The notes under the pieces were generated by a model. It saw only the letters and a program-made list of their open reading frames with translations. It searched no databases and was not told where the DNA came from. From a virus, in the IMG/VR virus record IMGVR_UViG_3300037529_000001, positions 1 to 59,401 of that record: a DNA stretch of 59,401 bases, one strand, 5' to 3'. Of the stretch, positions 8,032 to 17,700 are shown piece after piece; position 1 is the stretch's first letter; each line of letters opens with the position of its first letter. Made by a program: the position numbers and the translations under genes.

Positions 8032-9192
8032 GTGTCTACTGAAGCCACCGGATCCAAGACCAAGCCGACTCCCCGCAAGCGCGGCACCTCGACTCAGTCT
8101 TCGGCTGAAAAGGCGGCTGTGGTGGAGAACGTTGAGTCTACTGACATCGTCCCTGTGGATGAAGTCATCGTGGATGAGACTGCCTCCAGCACGACTGCCG
8201 ATGAGACTGAGATTCTCGAAGGAGAACTTATCTCTGTCCAGACGCAGCCGACTGGAATGCGTATGACTCTCGGTGCGAATGACAACAGGTCGACCATGTT
8301 CACTGAGCGCACTGCTCCGTGGATGAAACTTGGTCGACTCGTAGATGGGGTTCGTACTGCACGAGACGCTGCCATTCAGGGCGGTATTGATTTCGATGTG
8401 GTGAAGGCGCCTGCTGGATTCTTTTGGGAAGGACAGTGGGTGGAGTTGACTGACCGTAAGACCATCGTTCGAAAGGACACCGGTACTCCAATGAGTGTCG
8501 TGTCTGACGGATATCCGGTCTTGCAGTACAGTGAGGCTTTCAACTTCATGGACCAGATCAATCCTGAATACATTGCCGCTGGAGCTCTTAAGGGTGGCAA
8601 GCAGGGTTTCATGGTTGTGAAGACGCCTAATCACTTCGACGTCACTGTTCTTGGAGAAGACAAGCACGAGTTCTATGTGGTTCTTCGAACGTCACACGAT
8701 CTGACGCGCGCAGTTGAAATCATGATCATGCCTCTTCGAGGTAAGTGCATGAATCAGCTGACGCTCCGTTCTCTGACTCGTGGTGTTGAGCACCGTTGGT
8801 CGGTTCGACACACGACCACGATGAATGAGAAGCTCGAAGAGGCACAGCGTGCTATTCACAAGATGGGTGACTATGTATCAGCCTTCAAGGACATGACTGA
8901 GCGTCTTGCATTGGTCAATGTCAGTGAAGTTGGTGCACGAGCGCTGATGAAGCAGATTTTCCCGGATCGTCCAAGGACGCACGAGAAGATTGACCGCATC
9001 ATCAATATGTGGAACACGTCTGAGACCGTTGCATACCCTGGCACTGGGTGGGGACTCGTCAACGCTGTCGGTGAGTATTACGACTGGGAGCGTAGTGGAG
9101 GATCCGCTGAGTCGCGTTTCACTGCTGCTCTCCAGGGTCAGACACACACTGCCATCAATCAGGTAGCTGCTCGCGTTCTTGCGATGGCGTAA
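8032..9192 (+). CDS. DUF932 family (phage/plasmid-like) protein
   Basis: 386 residues from GTG 8032, supported by GAGGAG seven bases upstream. Residues 1-70 are low-complexity and charged (T, K, P, E, D). The rest matches the DUF932 group common on phages and plasmids: APWMKLGRLVDG, FEVVKAPAG-like FDVVKAPAG, VSDGYPVLQYSEAFNFMD, GGKQGFMVV, then MNQLTLRS and HTTTMNEKLEEA and a late NAVGEYYDWER. The biochemical role of this family is unsettled. Codon use here is more GC-rich (many GTC, GAC, ATC) than in neighbouring genes, suggesting high expression or different origin. It has its own strong promoter unit and terminator. Confidence 0.8.
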   Translation: MSTEATGSKTKPTPRKRGTSTQSSAEKAAVVENVESTDIVPVDEVIVDETASSTTADETEILEGELISVQTQPTGMRMTLGANDNRSTMFTERTAPWMKLGRLVDGVRTARDAAIQGGIDFDVVKAPAGFFWEGQWVELTDRKTIVRKDTGTPMSVVSDGYPVLQYSEAFNFMDQINPEYIAAGALKGGKQGFMVVKTPNHFDVTVLGEDKHEFYVVLRTSHDLTRAVEIMIMPLRGKCMNQLTLRSLTRGVEHRWSVRHTTTMNEKLEEAQRAIHKMGDYVSAFKDMTERLALVNVSEVGARALMKQIFPDRPRTHEKIDRIINMWNTSETVAYPGTGWGLVNAVGEYYDWERSGGSAESRFTAALQGQTHTAINQVAARVLAMA

Positions 9193-9198
9193 TTAATG

Positions 9199-9230
9199 AA
9201 TGAGGCTTGGGAAACCAAGCCTCATTTCAT
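9199..9230 (+). terminator. Terminator after DUF932 gene
   Basis: AATGAGGCTTGG (9199-9210) pairs with CCAAGCCTCATT (9215-9226) around a GAAA tetraloop, followed by TCAT. The tract is short of T, but the 12-bp stem with GNRA loop directly after the stop is convincing. Confidence 0.75.
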
Positions 9231-9243
9231 ATTAAGGATAAAT

Positions 9244-9771
9244 ATGATAGAGATAACGGATGTTGATCTTCCCCATGATCTCGTGCTTAAGGCAATTTCA
9301 CATGCTCGTGCAATTGCTATAAAGAACAGAAATACACACACTAATAATGTAATTCGTTGCGTCACAGGCAATGAGACAGTTATTAAAGCGCATATGGGTA
9401 ATGCGTCAGTGGTGAACGCAGAAACGATGCTTGGATGTTGTTTCTTCAAAGGATACACCAGAGGCATTTATCTTCGCCCTGGTGAGAGTAAACATAGTAC
9501 AGTGAAGACATATTGTCATGAACTGGCACATGCGTTTACTAATCCTGCTGTTCATCATGGCTATTCATGGCGTAGTCTCTATTTTCTATTTTGGGCTACT
9601 ATTCCACGAATGTTCGATATCTATGAGACAGAAACTGATTTCTATGATGAAGTTGTGGACACTCTTTATCGCTATGAGATTCGTGGTTTCACACAATATT
9701 CGCGTCATCTCAAAGCAATGATGAGGATGCGGGCATGGTACGTGGCGTTGGTAGAAAGTCAAAATTCATAG
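9244..9771 (+). CDS. HExxH zinc metalloprotein (peptidase-like)
   Basis: 175 residues from ATG 9244 behind AAGGATA; an upstream in-frame ATG at 9196 lies inside the terminator and is rejected. The CHELAHAFT segment near residue 97 is a HExxH metallopeptidase helix, with HHGYSW about ten residues further supplying possible extra ligands. The arrangement resembles small SprT-like or other phage-encoded metal-dependent peptidases. No signal peptide is seen. Its target is unknown; position before WhiB suggests host takeover or late regulation. Confidence 0.6.
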   Translation: MIEITDVDLPHDLVLKAISHARAIAIKNRNTHTNNVIRCVTGNETVIKAHMGNASVVNAETMLGCCFFKGYTRGIYLRPGESKHSTVKTYCHELAHAFTNPAVHHGYSWRSLYFLFWATIPRMFDIYETETDFYDEVVDTLYRYEIRGFTQYSRHLKAMMRMRAWYVALVESQNS

Positions 9772-9773
9772 TG

Positions 9774-10118
9774 ATGAGTGAAAACGATACTAAGTGGATG
9801 AAGCATGCATTGTGTGTTGGTGTTGAGCCTGAAGATTTCTTTCCACCAAATGTGGAAGATAAACGTCGTCCAATTCAAGTAACGCAATACATTGAAAAGG
9901 TTTGCGGTCTTTGCCCTGTTGCATCTAATTGTCTTGATTTTGCTATTCTTCATGAAATGCAAGGCATATGGGGCGGTACCACTGACTACACACGCGCTCA
10001 ACTCACAAAAAAGACAAATAAGCTTAAATGCCCTGGTTGCAGTGGATCTTCACTGTTCACAGAATACACAGGTGATGTTATTTGCAATTCCTGTGGATTG
10101 TCATGGAAGTCGCTCTAA
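9774..10118 (+). CDS. whiB: WhiB-family regulator fused to a C-terminal zinc ribbon
   Basis: 114 residues from ATG 9774, three bases after the previous stop. The four Fe-S cysteines have canonical WhiB spacing: C in HALC, 29 residues, then C-x2-C-x5-C in VCGLCPVASNC. GIWGGTT near residue 63 is the WhiB turn that contacts the major sigma factor. WhiB proteins occur in actinobacteria and their phages, where they redirect host RNA polymerase. Unusually, residues 83-110 form a second module with CPGC and CNSC pairs, a TFIIB/TFIIS-like zinc ribbon in place of the usual basic AT-hook tail. Confidence 0.9.
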   Translation: MSENDTKWMKHALCVGVEPEDFFPPNVEDKRRPIQVTQYIEKVCGLCPVASNCLDFAILHEMQGIWGGTTDYTRAQLTKKTNKLKCPGCSGSSLFTEYTGDVICNSCGLSWKSL

Positions 10119-10143
10119 AATCACGTCTCTGAGTTCATCGTAG

Positions 10144-10199
10144 AGGGGCTATCTGAGAACCTTGGTAGTTCGTATACCAAGGTTTTAGATAGCCCCTTT
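10144..10199. terminator. Long bidirectional terminator between converging operons
   Basis: AGGGGCTATCT pairs with AGATAGCCCCT as the outer stem and AACCTTGGTA with TACCAAGGTT as the inner stem, with loop GTTCG nearby. It lies between the plus-strand WhiB gene and the end of the minus-strand structural operon, so it can stop both. Confidence 0.85.
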
Positions 10200-10226
10200 A
10201 ATGGCATCTGAAAGTGTTTATCGACT

Positions 10227-11276
10227 TCAGGGATGCGTATTGATTGCTTCCATCCATGCATCGACCCAGAGGTGAGCACGTTTCTCATATGTGAACATTT
10301 CAGCAGTTTTCTTCACTGCCTCTGATTGTTCTTTATAAAATGATTCATCAGACATAAGACGTCGAATCTTTGAAACCCATTCGGATGGCTTCTTAGCAAG
10401 CAATCCACCGCCATATCTCTGTAGTCGAGTGTATTCATGGCGTGGTGATGCAACCCAAGGAATGCCAAGTGCTGAATATTCAAGTGGCTTAAGCCAACTC
10501 TTAGCCTTATTAAATTTAGTGTCAGCAAGAGGAGCAATTCCAACCTTAAGCTGATTCACTTCATTAGGCCATTGAGCCATTGGAACGACACCAGTATCTT
10601 CAACTTCATTAGGAAGTCGAAGCTTTTGTGCTACACCTTTTCCAGAACTAATCACCTTAAATGAAAAGCCTGATCGAGTGAGTTGTTCCACAGATGAGCC
10701 GAGAACGTCCAGATCATCTGGATGAGAATGCAAAGATCCAGCCCAACCAAAATGTGTACGTTCTGGAACAGGCAAGTCTAGAAAGCGTTGTGGTACACAA
10801 TTATAAAGAACTCGACCACGACCATGCGGTGCATACGATTGCATCAATGCATCAGTGGATGTTGTGACCATTGATGCATTCATGCATGCAATTTGCGCAT
10901 AACGCCAATTATGACCTGTGTTATCATTTTGTGGATGCATTGCATGAAATGCAGGATTTGCCGGATGAATACATGAAAGATCATCATCCATATCAACAAT
11001 AACTGGAACACCTTCATCTTCACGAAGTAGTTTCACTGCTTGATGAAGAATCTTGTGCGTTGGTCGTTGCAACACAATTGCTGATGCATCTGATGGATAA
11101 TTTACTTTAATGAGTTTATCACCGCGTACTTGACCGGACAGAGAGGTCTCCGGATTCCTCTCAGATGGATGAATAATCTTGACGTCTATTCCAAGCTTCT
11201 GAGCAATTTGCGCAGGCCAGATGATGCGATAGTGGCCACAACCAGAGACATCAGCCGGATAGACATAGATCGTCAT
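10227..11276 (-). CDS. GT-B glycosyltransferase (group 1), end of the structural operon
   Basis: 349 residues from ATG 11276, which overlaps the TGA of the upstream gene (ATGA at 11276-11273). The N-terminus TIYVYPADVSGCGHYR and DMDDDL near residue 100 are typical of phage GT-B enzymes; WAGSLHSHPDD and SWLKPLEYSALGIPWVAS mark the sugar-nucleotide-binding C-terminal half with the conserved acidic ExxxxG region. It closes a three-gene sugar cassette with a nucleotide-sugar dehydratase and a GT-A enzyme, all coupled to tail genes by short overlaps, so virion or cell-surface glycan is the likely acceptor. Acceptor identity is inference. Confidence 0.75.
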   Translation of the reverse strand: MTIYVYPADVSGCGHYRIIWPAQIAQKLGIDVKIIHPSERNPETSLSGQVRGDKLIKVNYPSDASAIVLQRPTHKILHQAVKLLREDEGVPVIVDMDDDLSCIHPANPAFHAMHPQNDNTGHNWRYAQIACMNASMVTTSTDALMQSYAPHGRGRVLYNCVPQRFLDLPVPERTHFGWAGSLHSHPDDLDVLGSSVEQLTRSGFSFKVISSGKGVAQKLRLPNEVEDTGVVPMAQWPNEVNQLKVGIAPLADTKFNKAKSWLKPLEYSALGIPWVASPRHEYTRLQRYGGGLLAKKPSEWVSKIRRLMSDESFYKEQSEAVKKTAEMFTYEKRAHLWVDAWMEAINTHP

Positions 11277-12286
11277 AGCCACTCCGGATGCTTGAGAGTC
11301 CACTGCACAGTATTATGAACCGTTTCTTCAAACGAATACGGTGGAGTCCAACCATACAAACTCAACATACGTGTTCCATCAAGACCATATTTCAGATCAT
11401 GTCCGGGACGACTTGAGTGAAAATCATCCAATCCATATCTAAGTTCTTTACCCATATGATCAGCAATCATTTGAGCAAGTTCAAGATTATTAATTTCACG
11501 TTCACCGACAATATTAAAACGCATTGGTTCATTATTATATGGATAACGTGCAGTGCAATTGTATTGCATAATCGTAAGCCATGCATCAGCAAAATTACGC
11601 GCATGAATATAAAAGCGTGATCCAATGATATTTGTTCTAGTGTCAGCATGGACAATTACAATTTCATCGCGTTGAATTGCACGCATTACTTTTGCGAAAT
11701 ACTTTTCACTATCCTGCATCTCACCGAACAAGTTCATTGTGTTCGTGATGATCAATGGCACATCATATGTGCGCCAATATGAAATGGCAATAGCTTCTTG
11801 CGCAGCTTTACTTGCTGAATACGGGTTACTTGGAAGAATTGCGTCCCATTCCCTAGCCGGGAATTTAAGCATTGGCCCGTATATTTCATCTGTGCTCATT
11901 TGCAAGAACATCTTTAGATTAGGTAGTGTTCTTGCATATTCAAGCAAAGACAGCATTAGGTTCACATTATTTTGCACAAATGGAACAGGTGTCGCAATGC
12001 TGCGATCAACATGACTATCACTTGCAATGTTAAGAATATACTTAATGTCACCAAATTGTGCTGCTGTGACATTATCAATAGGTGTTGATAGATCGTGAAG
12101 AATAACATCAACACGATTAATCCACTCAGGATGATCATTAAATGCAGATGAAATACGCGCTGATTTACCGCGATTTCTAAATGTTACAGGACACACAATG
12201 TGAAAATCAGTATTCACAAGCAAATGACGTAGCATATGTGAACCGACAAAACCACCGGCTCCTGTGAGTAGGACTCTATCTACCAT
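11273..12286 (-). CDS. NAD-dependent nucleotide-sugar epimerase/dehydratase (dTDP-glucose 4,6-dehydratase-like)
   Basis: 337 residues of the extended SDR family. TGAGGFVGSH at residues 8-17 binds NAD; MSTDEIYG (near 128-135) has the Thr-Asp-Glu triad of dTDP-glucose 4,6-dehydratases; YSASK (near 153-157) is the catalytic YxxxK; NLFGEMQ follows as in RmlB. It would convert dTDP-glucose to the 4-keto-6-deoxy sugar or a related product, providing donor for adjacent glycosyltransferases. It overlaps both neighbours by a few bases. A phage-encoded sugar-nucleotide enzyme suggests the phage uses an unusual sugar not plentiful in the host. Confidence 0.8.
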   Translation of the reverse strand: MVDRVLLTGAGGFVGSHMLRHLLVNTDFHIVCPVTFRNRGKSARISSAFNDHPEWINRVDVILHDLSTPIDNVTAAQFGDIKYILNIASDSHVDRSIATPVPFVQNNVNLMLSLLEYARTLPNLKMFLQMSTDEIYGPMLKFPAREWDAILPSNPYSASKAAQEAIAISYWRTYDVPLIITNTMNLFGEMQDSEKYFAKVMRAIQRDEIVIVHADTRTNIIGSRFYIHARNFADAWLTIMQYNCTARYPYNNEPMRFNIVGEREINNLELAQMIADHMGKELRYGLDDFHSSRPGHDLKYGLDGTRMLSLYGWTPPYSFEETVHNTVQWTLKHPEWL

Positions 12287-12855
12287 CTGTCACTCCTTCC
12301 TGAGGTGTTTCCACCGCAGTTATGCCAAATCCATGTGTTCTGTACCAAATGATATATCTTAGCACCAAGATCACGTATACCCAAAGCTAGACGTCGATCT
12401 TCACCAGTGCCGTGCGGATAATCTCTTAGTGTGTCAAATCCAACTTCCTGAGCAAGTTCAGTTCGCACTAGAACTGTGATTGTGGTTTCCACAGGATCAT
12501 CTGGATTCCAAGGCTTATCACGATTCAAAGGAAATGGATCAAATCCGCATGGTGAATCGAACCATGAATACACAAAGTCAGCTTCTTGTTCTTTTGCAGC
12601 ATTCATGAGTGCATATAGGTGATGCGAATGAAATTCATCATCATCATCAAGAAATGCAACCCAAGGCGTTGTCACACCATCAAGTGCACGTTGACGTGTG
12701 GCAGGTGCACCTTCTTTATTCACATCATATGAAATGTGAACTGCTTTAGGTCTTAGTGATTGACGCTCAATACTTGCAATAGCACGAGGTAGTGTTGTGC
12801 TAAATCGTGGAGGAATAGATGCCATTGCAATTGAAATATCATCAAAACTTACCAT
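12280..12855 (-). CDS. GT-A (family 2-like) glycosyltransferase
   Basis: 191 residues. ISIAMASIPPRFSTTLPRAIASI is the family 2 N-terminus, WVAFLDDDDEF (near 67-77) the DxD metal site, and a GTGEDRRL segment near residue 150 resembles the ED acceptor/base region. It starts 7 bases inside the preceding minor tail gene and ends 7 bases inside the dehydratase gene, so expression is locked to tail genes. It probably transfers the sugar made by the dehydratase. Confidence 0.75.
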   Translation of the reverse strand: MVSFDDISIAMASIPPRFSTTLPRAIASIERQSLRPKAVHISYDVNKEGAPATRQRALDGVTTPWVAFLDDDDEFHSHHLYALMNAAKEQEADFVYSWFDSPCGFDPFPLNRDKPWNPDDPVETTITVLVRTELAQEVGFDTLRDYPHGTGEDRRLALGIRDLGAKIYHLVQNTWIWHNCGGNTSGRSDRW

Positions 12856-13628
12856 TTAGGTTCCCATAGTAGACTTCTATGAAAAATTGTTCCATTTCCA
12901 CCAGTTACACGATGTTTTGTGACAATATTATATTGTGCATTAGGTACAAGTCCTGTCACGTATCTAAACGTAGCGGCACCATCTTCAAGTCCAGGTGCAG
13001 CCAAACTATTTGTTACAAGCGCATAGTCAGTACTTGCAGCTTGGACAACAGCGCCTGCATCAATAGTACTTCCTTCTTTAAGTTCAGCACTGACATAAAT
13101 CGTATTAGTGGTATTAATGCGATAACCACTATGCCATGTGTACTTGCCGCTCCCAGATGGTGGGGCTGTAAAAGCAAAACCGCATACCGCAGCACCTGCA
13201 GTAAAAACTGTGTCAGTGAATGCAGTTATGTTTGTACCATTTTCATTAAATACCCAACTCATTGTTGGATCATTAACTTGAATCAAACCATTAAGTGTTA
13301 GAAATCCATTAACAGTAAGATTATTAAAAACCCACGGAGGTGAATCAGAATTAACATCAAAACGCCCAATGATGTATGCTCCAGATGGTGGAACAAACAA
13401 CACAAACACTCGTGTTGATCCTGGAATGATTCCAATAAGACTACTTGCTGCGATGGATTTCACATCACCATCAAGTATAACTTGTGTGCTAAAAATACTT
13501 TGAGTTGTGTTTACATCACCGGCTGTGGTAGCCTGATGAAGACTCCATGTAATTCCTTGACGTTTAGCTTCATCTACAAATGTTTGAAGACCAAGAGCAA
13601 TATATTCAGGATCATTTGAACTAAGCAT
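12849..13628 (-). CDS. Minor tail protein, possible receptor-binding component
   Basis: 259 residues, beta-rich, with repeated short GLY/ASN/THR-rich strands, a TVNGFLTLNGLIQVND segment like the beta-repeat part of tail spikes, and a C-terminal TFRYVTGLVPNAQYNIV stretch like a fibronectin-type or jelly-roll domain. It lies downstream of the large minor tail genes and overlaps them by 8 bases. No catalytic motif is recognised. The function is assigned from position. Confidence 0.5.
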   Translation of the reverse strand: MLSSNDPEYIALGLQTFVDEAKRQGITWSLHQATTAGDVNTTQSIFSTQVILDGDVKSIAASSLIGIIPGSTRVFVLFVPPSGAYIIGRFDVNSDSPPWVFNNLTVNGFLTLNGLIQVNDPTMSWVFNENGTNITAFTDTVFTAGAAVCGFAFTAPPSGSGKYTWHSGYRINTTNTIYVSAELKEGSTIDAGAVVQAASTDYALVTNSLAAPGLEDGAATFRYVTGLVPNAQYNIVTKHRVTGGNGTIFHRSLLWEPKW

Positions 13629-14736
13629 ATGCCTTCCTCATTGTGTGAGTCATATCTCCACCTTCAATGAGCTGCATTCCCCAACTAAGTTCAAGCCACT
13701 TCTCATTATCCCACTTAATTACATTATAGCTGTCAAATCGAGGATCAGGCGCAGTTGTGAGTGTCACACGTTCAAAAACTGTTTCTCTAAGTCCAATGTT
13801 TTGTGCAACAGTGTCAGCACCACCTTGTGATGTAACTTGCATATTTCTGACATCTGGAAGCACAAAACCACGATTCACAATTGAATGTGGTGCAGATGAA
13901 GGTATATCATATGTACCAACAAGTACTGAATTATTAGCTTTATTATTTATAACAATGATACGATTAGGTGCAATTAGAAGATCATCACTCTCCGCAATTG
14001 TGGAGTATTTAACAACATTGCTTGCATCAAAGTCAAAATCCGATGTGCGATCAATCGGATCAAAAGCAAGAATGATTCGAAATGTTCCATTATTATCGAT
14101 CCATGGTGAGAAATAACCTGCTTGAATGCAAAGATCTTCAACCACTTTCAGACGTGAAGTACCAAGTGACCATGAACCAATGACATTTGTATTATTGTCT
14201 TCGAAATTCATTGGTATGTTAACATCAGCAAGAAGTTCTGCCAATACTTGATTTACAGGTTGACCAATATCTATTTCAGTATTAAGGAATTCACTTGTTG
14301 ATGTTTGTCCAGCCATGAACGATTCTTCCATTGGTTGGTCAATGATAAATGATTCATCAACCAATGATGTTGACGATAGTTTACCTGAAGTAAACTTTTG
14401 TCTTGTAACATCACTGAACATATATCGTCCTAGTGGATATTCAGTGCCATCACTAAACACCATATATGGAAGAATACGATCAGTGATTGCATTGATTGAT
14501 GCGGTATCATCTTTACCAAAATCCATGGTAAGAGTGCGTTTAATCGTACGCGTAGTGTCATGATCAAGCTGCGGCACCGTATCTCTCAATGGATACACTT
14601 GACCAAGATGCTGACCAGTCACGCCATTCACAAGATCAAATCTGAACGTGGATGATCGTTGGCCAATATAATCGCTAAGATCAAGCTGTGGATTCTTTTC
14701 ATTTGTGATAAATGCTTGCGCAAATTTAGATGTCAT
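13621..14736 (-). CDS. Minor tail protein
   Basis: 371 residues. The N-terminal YIGQRSSTFRFDLVNGVTGQHLGQVYPLRD and TRTIKRTLTMDF region is typical of the minor tail protein found after the large tip proteins in actinobacterial siphoviruses, with a region of beta structure likely forming part of the baseplate hub. It starts 4 bases after the preceding gene and overlaps the next. No enzymatic motif is seen. Confidence 0.6.
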   Translation of the reverse strand: MTSKFAQAFITNEKNPQLDLSDYIGQRSSTFRFDLVNGVTGQHLGQVYPLRDTVPQLDHDTTRTIKRTLTMDFGKDDTASINAITDRILPYMVFSDGTEYPLGRYMFSDVTRQKFTSGKLSSTSLVDESFIIDQPMEESFMAGQTSTSEFLNTEIDIGQPVNQVLAELLADVNIPMNFEDNNTNVIGSWSLGTSRLKVVEDLCIQAGYFSPWIDNNGTFRIILAFDPIDRTSDFDFDASNVVKYSTIAESDDLLIAPNRIIVINNKANNSVLVGTYDIPSSAPHSIVNRGFVLPDVRNMQVTSQGGADTVAQNIGLRETVFERVTLTTAPDPRFDSYNVIKWDNEKWLELSWGMQLIEGGDMTHTMRKAYA

Positions 14737-14740
14737 ACCA

Positions 14741-17700
14741 TCACGTCACAATGTATGGTGTTCGTGTAACTTCAGTGATTTGGGCTTGTACCATCTGAAG
14801 CTTACGTCTACGTGATACTGATCCAGATGGAATCATAACATTTGCAAACCATCGATCACCATCCTCTGTTCTTACACATACATATGGTAGATCAGCCCAT
14901 GCAAGATCACGAATATCAATGGCATGATTTTCAAGAATTGGTTTTGGTACTGCAGCAGCTTGGATAAGAAGTGTTCTTGAGAATTGTTCACCACCACGTT
15001 CGAGTGGTCTAAATGCTGTAAAGAAATCTTTACCATACATTCTCTGAAGTGTTTGCGTGTCACTTTCAGGAAATGTAAATGCTTCATCCACAGTATCAGC
15101 CCATACAGGTGTATATGCCAGTGCAGCTGAACCATCTTGTGCAGCATTAGATGTAAAGATCAATACTCGAGGATCTTGTGATCCAATTTGAATACCGGGT
15201 GTTGCAATTGTGGATGATACTATACTTGTCCATGGGCCACAGAAATCCATAGAGTTACACACGCGCATACGGTAATCAGATCTGAATCCTACACGCGCTT
15301 CATAATCAGCAAATCCGGTTACTGCACGACTTTCCATCTGTGCAAGTGTTACCCATGTAGTGTCGACATCATCTTTTCGTTGAATCTCATAGTATCCAAA
15401 TTGAGAATCAGCAATACCTGTGACAGCGCCACTCCCTATAGGAAGCCACGTAAGCTGGTTGTATCCAATACCGGTTGGGATGCATTCAGGCGGTACGCCG
15501 CATTCTAGGCCGATTCCATCAACTGGAATGAAGGCCTCTGACGCCGAAAATCCAGTCACAACTGGTGTATCGCGTGAAAATAGAAGTACTGCATCAGTAC
15601 GTGAATCATCACGCTCAACATTAGTATCCCAGTGCGGTCTAAGCCATGTTGCACCATTTGATTGAACATACGTGGGATTAACAACATCAGGATATGGTTT
15701 TGCTTGATCGAGCAAATATGTTGCTTGCGCTGTCGCACCAAGAATTTGCCACTGATTGCTTACGCTAAGTCCAGGTGAACTCCATGTAAATGATTTTAGC
15801 GATCCAGATGATGTAAACGTCGGAGGCGTGCTAAATGTAAGATTTACTTCTTTCCAACCGTCAGTAATTTCAGGAAGTGCATTAAAATCAGCAACACTTA
15901 GTGTTACTTGCGTTGATGGGTTGCTATCATCAGTCAATATGAGTGGTTGATTTGTGTTACCAAATGTCCGTGCATAAAATCGCACATAAGGATATAGTTT
16001 TGACGAATCACTAAGATTTCTTACATCTTGTGTAACTTCAATGCTATCATAGACAGGAAGAGCGATTTGACTTCCGTAAGCATGCACGCCAGTGATAACA
16101 TCAGGAACAGCAACAGATGCATTATCATACTGAAAAATAATAGGCTTTGTGTTAGTGTTACCGTTTGCCACGCCCGATCTGAAACCGATACGGCTCACAA
16201 CATCGCGAACAAACGTGTAATCAGTGACAATAAGTTGCCACCACGGAGGCTCATTTACAGCGCCCGTGTCCCATATTTTCATTCCAAACCATTGGTTTTG
16301 TGCTCGAATGCGAATTGCCCAATAGTTATTTGCTGTCCATGTTCCTGGTGGAAATACATTGTTTGCTACACGTGCAACTGTGCCACCAACATCTTTAAGA
16401 ATCTGTAGGTGGATACTTTCATCCAGATCAATTGTCACTCTAAAGATAAGTGAATTCAAAAGAACTGAATCATAATGGACTGTGATATTGCCAGGTTCAA
16501 TTGCACCACCCGTCACATCAGTGAATGTGTTTCTGAACCAAATGGTAGCATCATAATCGACCCAGCCAAATCCTTCAGGTGCCATCTGCGATTCACGATA
16601 GGCGAGTGCAACCGGAACAGAATGAATACCTTGTGTGCCGTCAACTGATGCGTCTGTTGGAAGAACAGATCCACCAGATCCACCGCAAACATAATTACTT
16701 ACACCATCTGATGCAGTACCCCAACAATTGGCCACAACTCTATTGAAGTTATCGGTGCCACGAACATAATTACCGAGCAATGTCAATTGTGGCATAAGAT
16801 TAGATGTATCACATGTATATGCATCACCAGGAGTTAGACTCTTTGTGACAACAACACCATTGAGATTTGTAAGTGGATACAATTGCCGTGCAGCAAAAAG
16901 TGTTGGAAATGCACCTTGGTTTGGTTCAAGACCATGATCCATCATAGTGACAGTGACGGTGTAATCTTGATTTGCGCTCAGTGATGCACCAAAAATACGA
17001 GTCTGTGGCGTGTACAATGGAACTTCATTAGAACCAGGAATGTAGCCCACTGTATTTGTTGCTAGGTTATTTACACGATAGTGTGACACACCACCAACAA
17101 GTACTCTATTTTCCTCACAATATGTGATTTCAAGTGCAATGTATCCACACGTCATTGCTCTTGGCGCTTGATATGGAACAGTTGTTGTGATTTGAAGATT
17201 TACCTCGCTTGCTGCACCATCAACAAATCGAAGAAGATCATCATCAGTCCATGGAAGCGCAACGAGATTATCTCTCACATTTGGATAGCTTGTGTTCCAA
17301 AATGTGTTGACTTCGCCCATATCGATATGTTGAAGTGTAATATTTGCTGTACGACTTTGATCGACATTGAATAGACGGGTGATATACGGTGCAGTAAGAG
17401 CAGTTCCTGCAGTGTTTGCTACAGCCACATTAAATGATGTAAATGCAACATCGTTATCAGTGAATGGTCCTGTGAATTGCGATACAAGTGAAACATTGAG
17501 AATACGCTTATTAAGAATCAAAGTGTCAACAGATGCAATGTCAAAGTTAAGCGTAATGACAACACTTGCTGGTGCACCAACACCCGACGTGTTATTGACA
17601 AAGAAATATGTATCGTCACCTGGGTTTTGGATAACACTGAGTAGTGATCCGCCAAACAAACCCAATGTACCATTCGGTGATGGATCAACAGTAATCACGC

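Noticed and set aside
7921-8667. Minus-strand frame of 248 codons over the DUF932 gene
   Set aside because: Antisense to a gene with recognised motifs, RBS, promoter and terminator.
9196-9243. Upstream start of the HExxH gene
   Set aside because: It would translate the terminator hairpin; ATG 9244 has a proper ribosome site.
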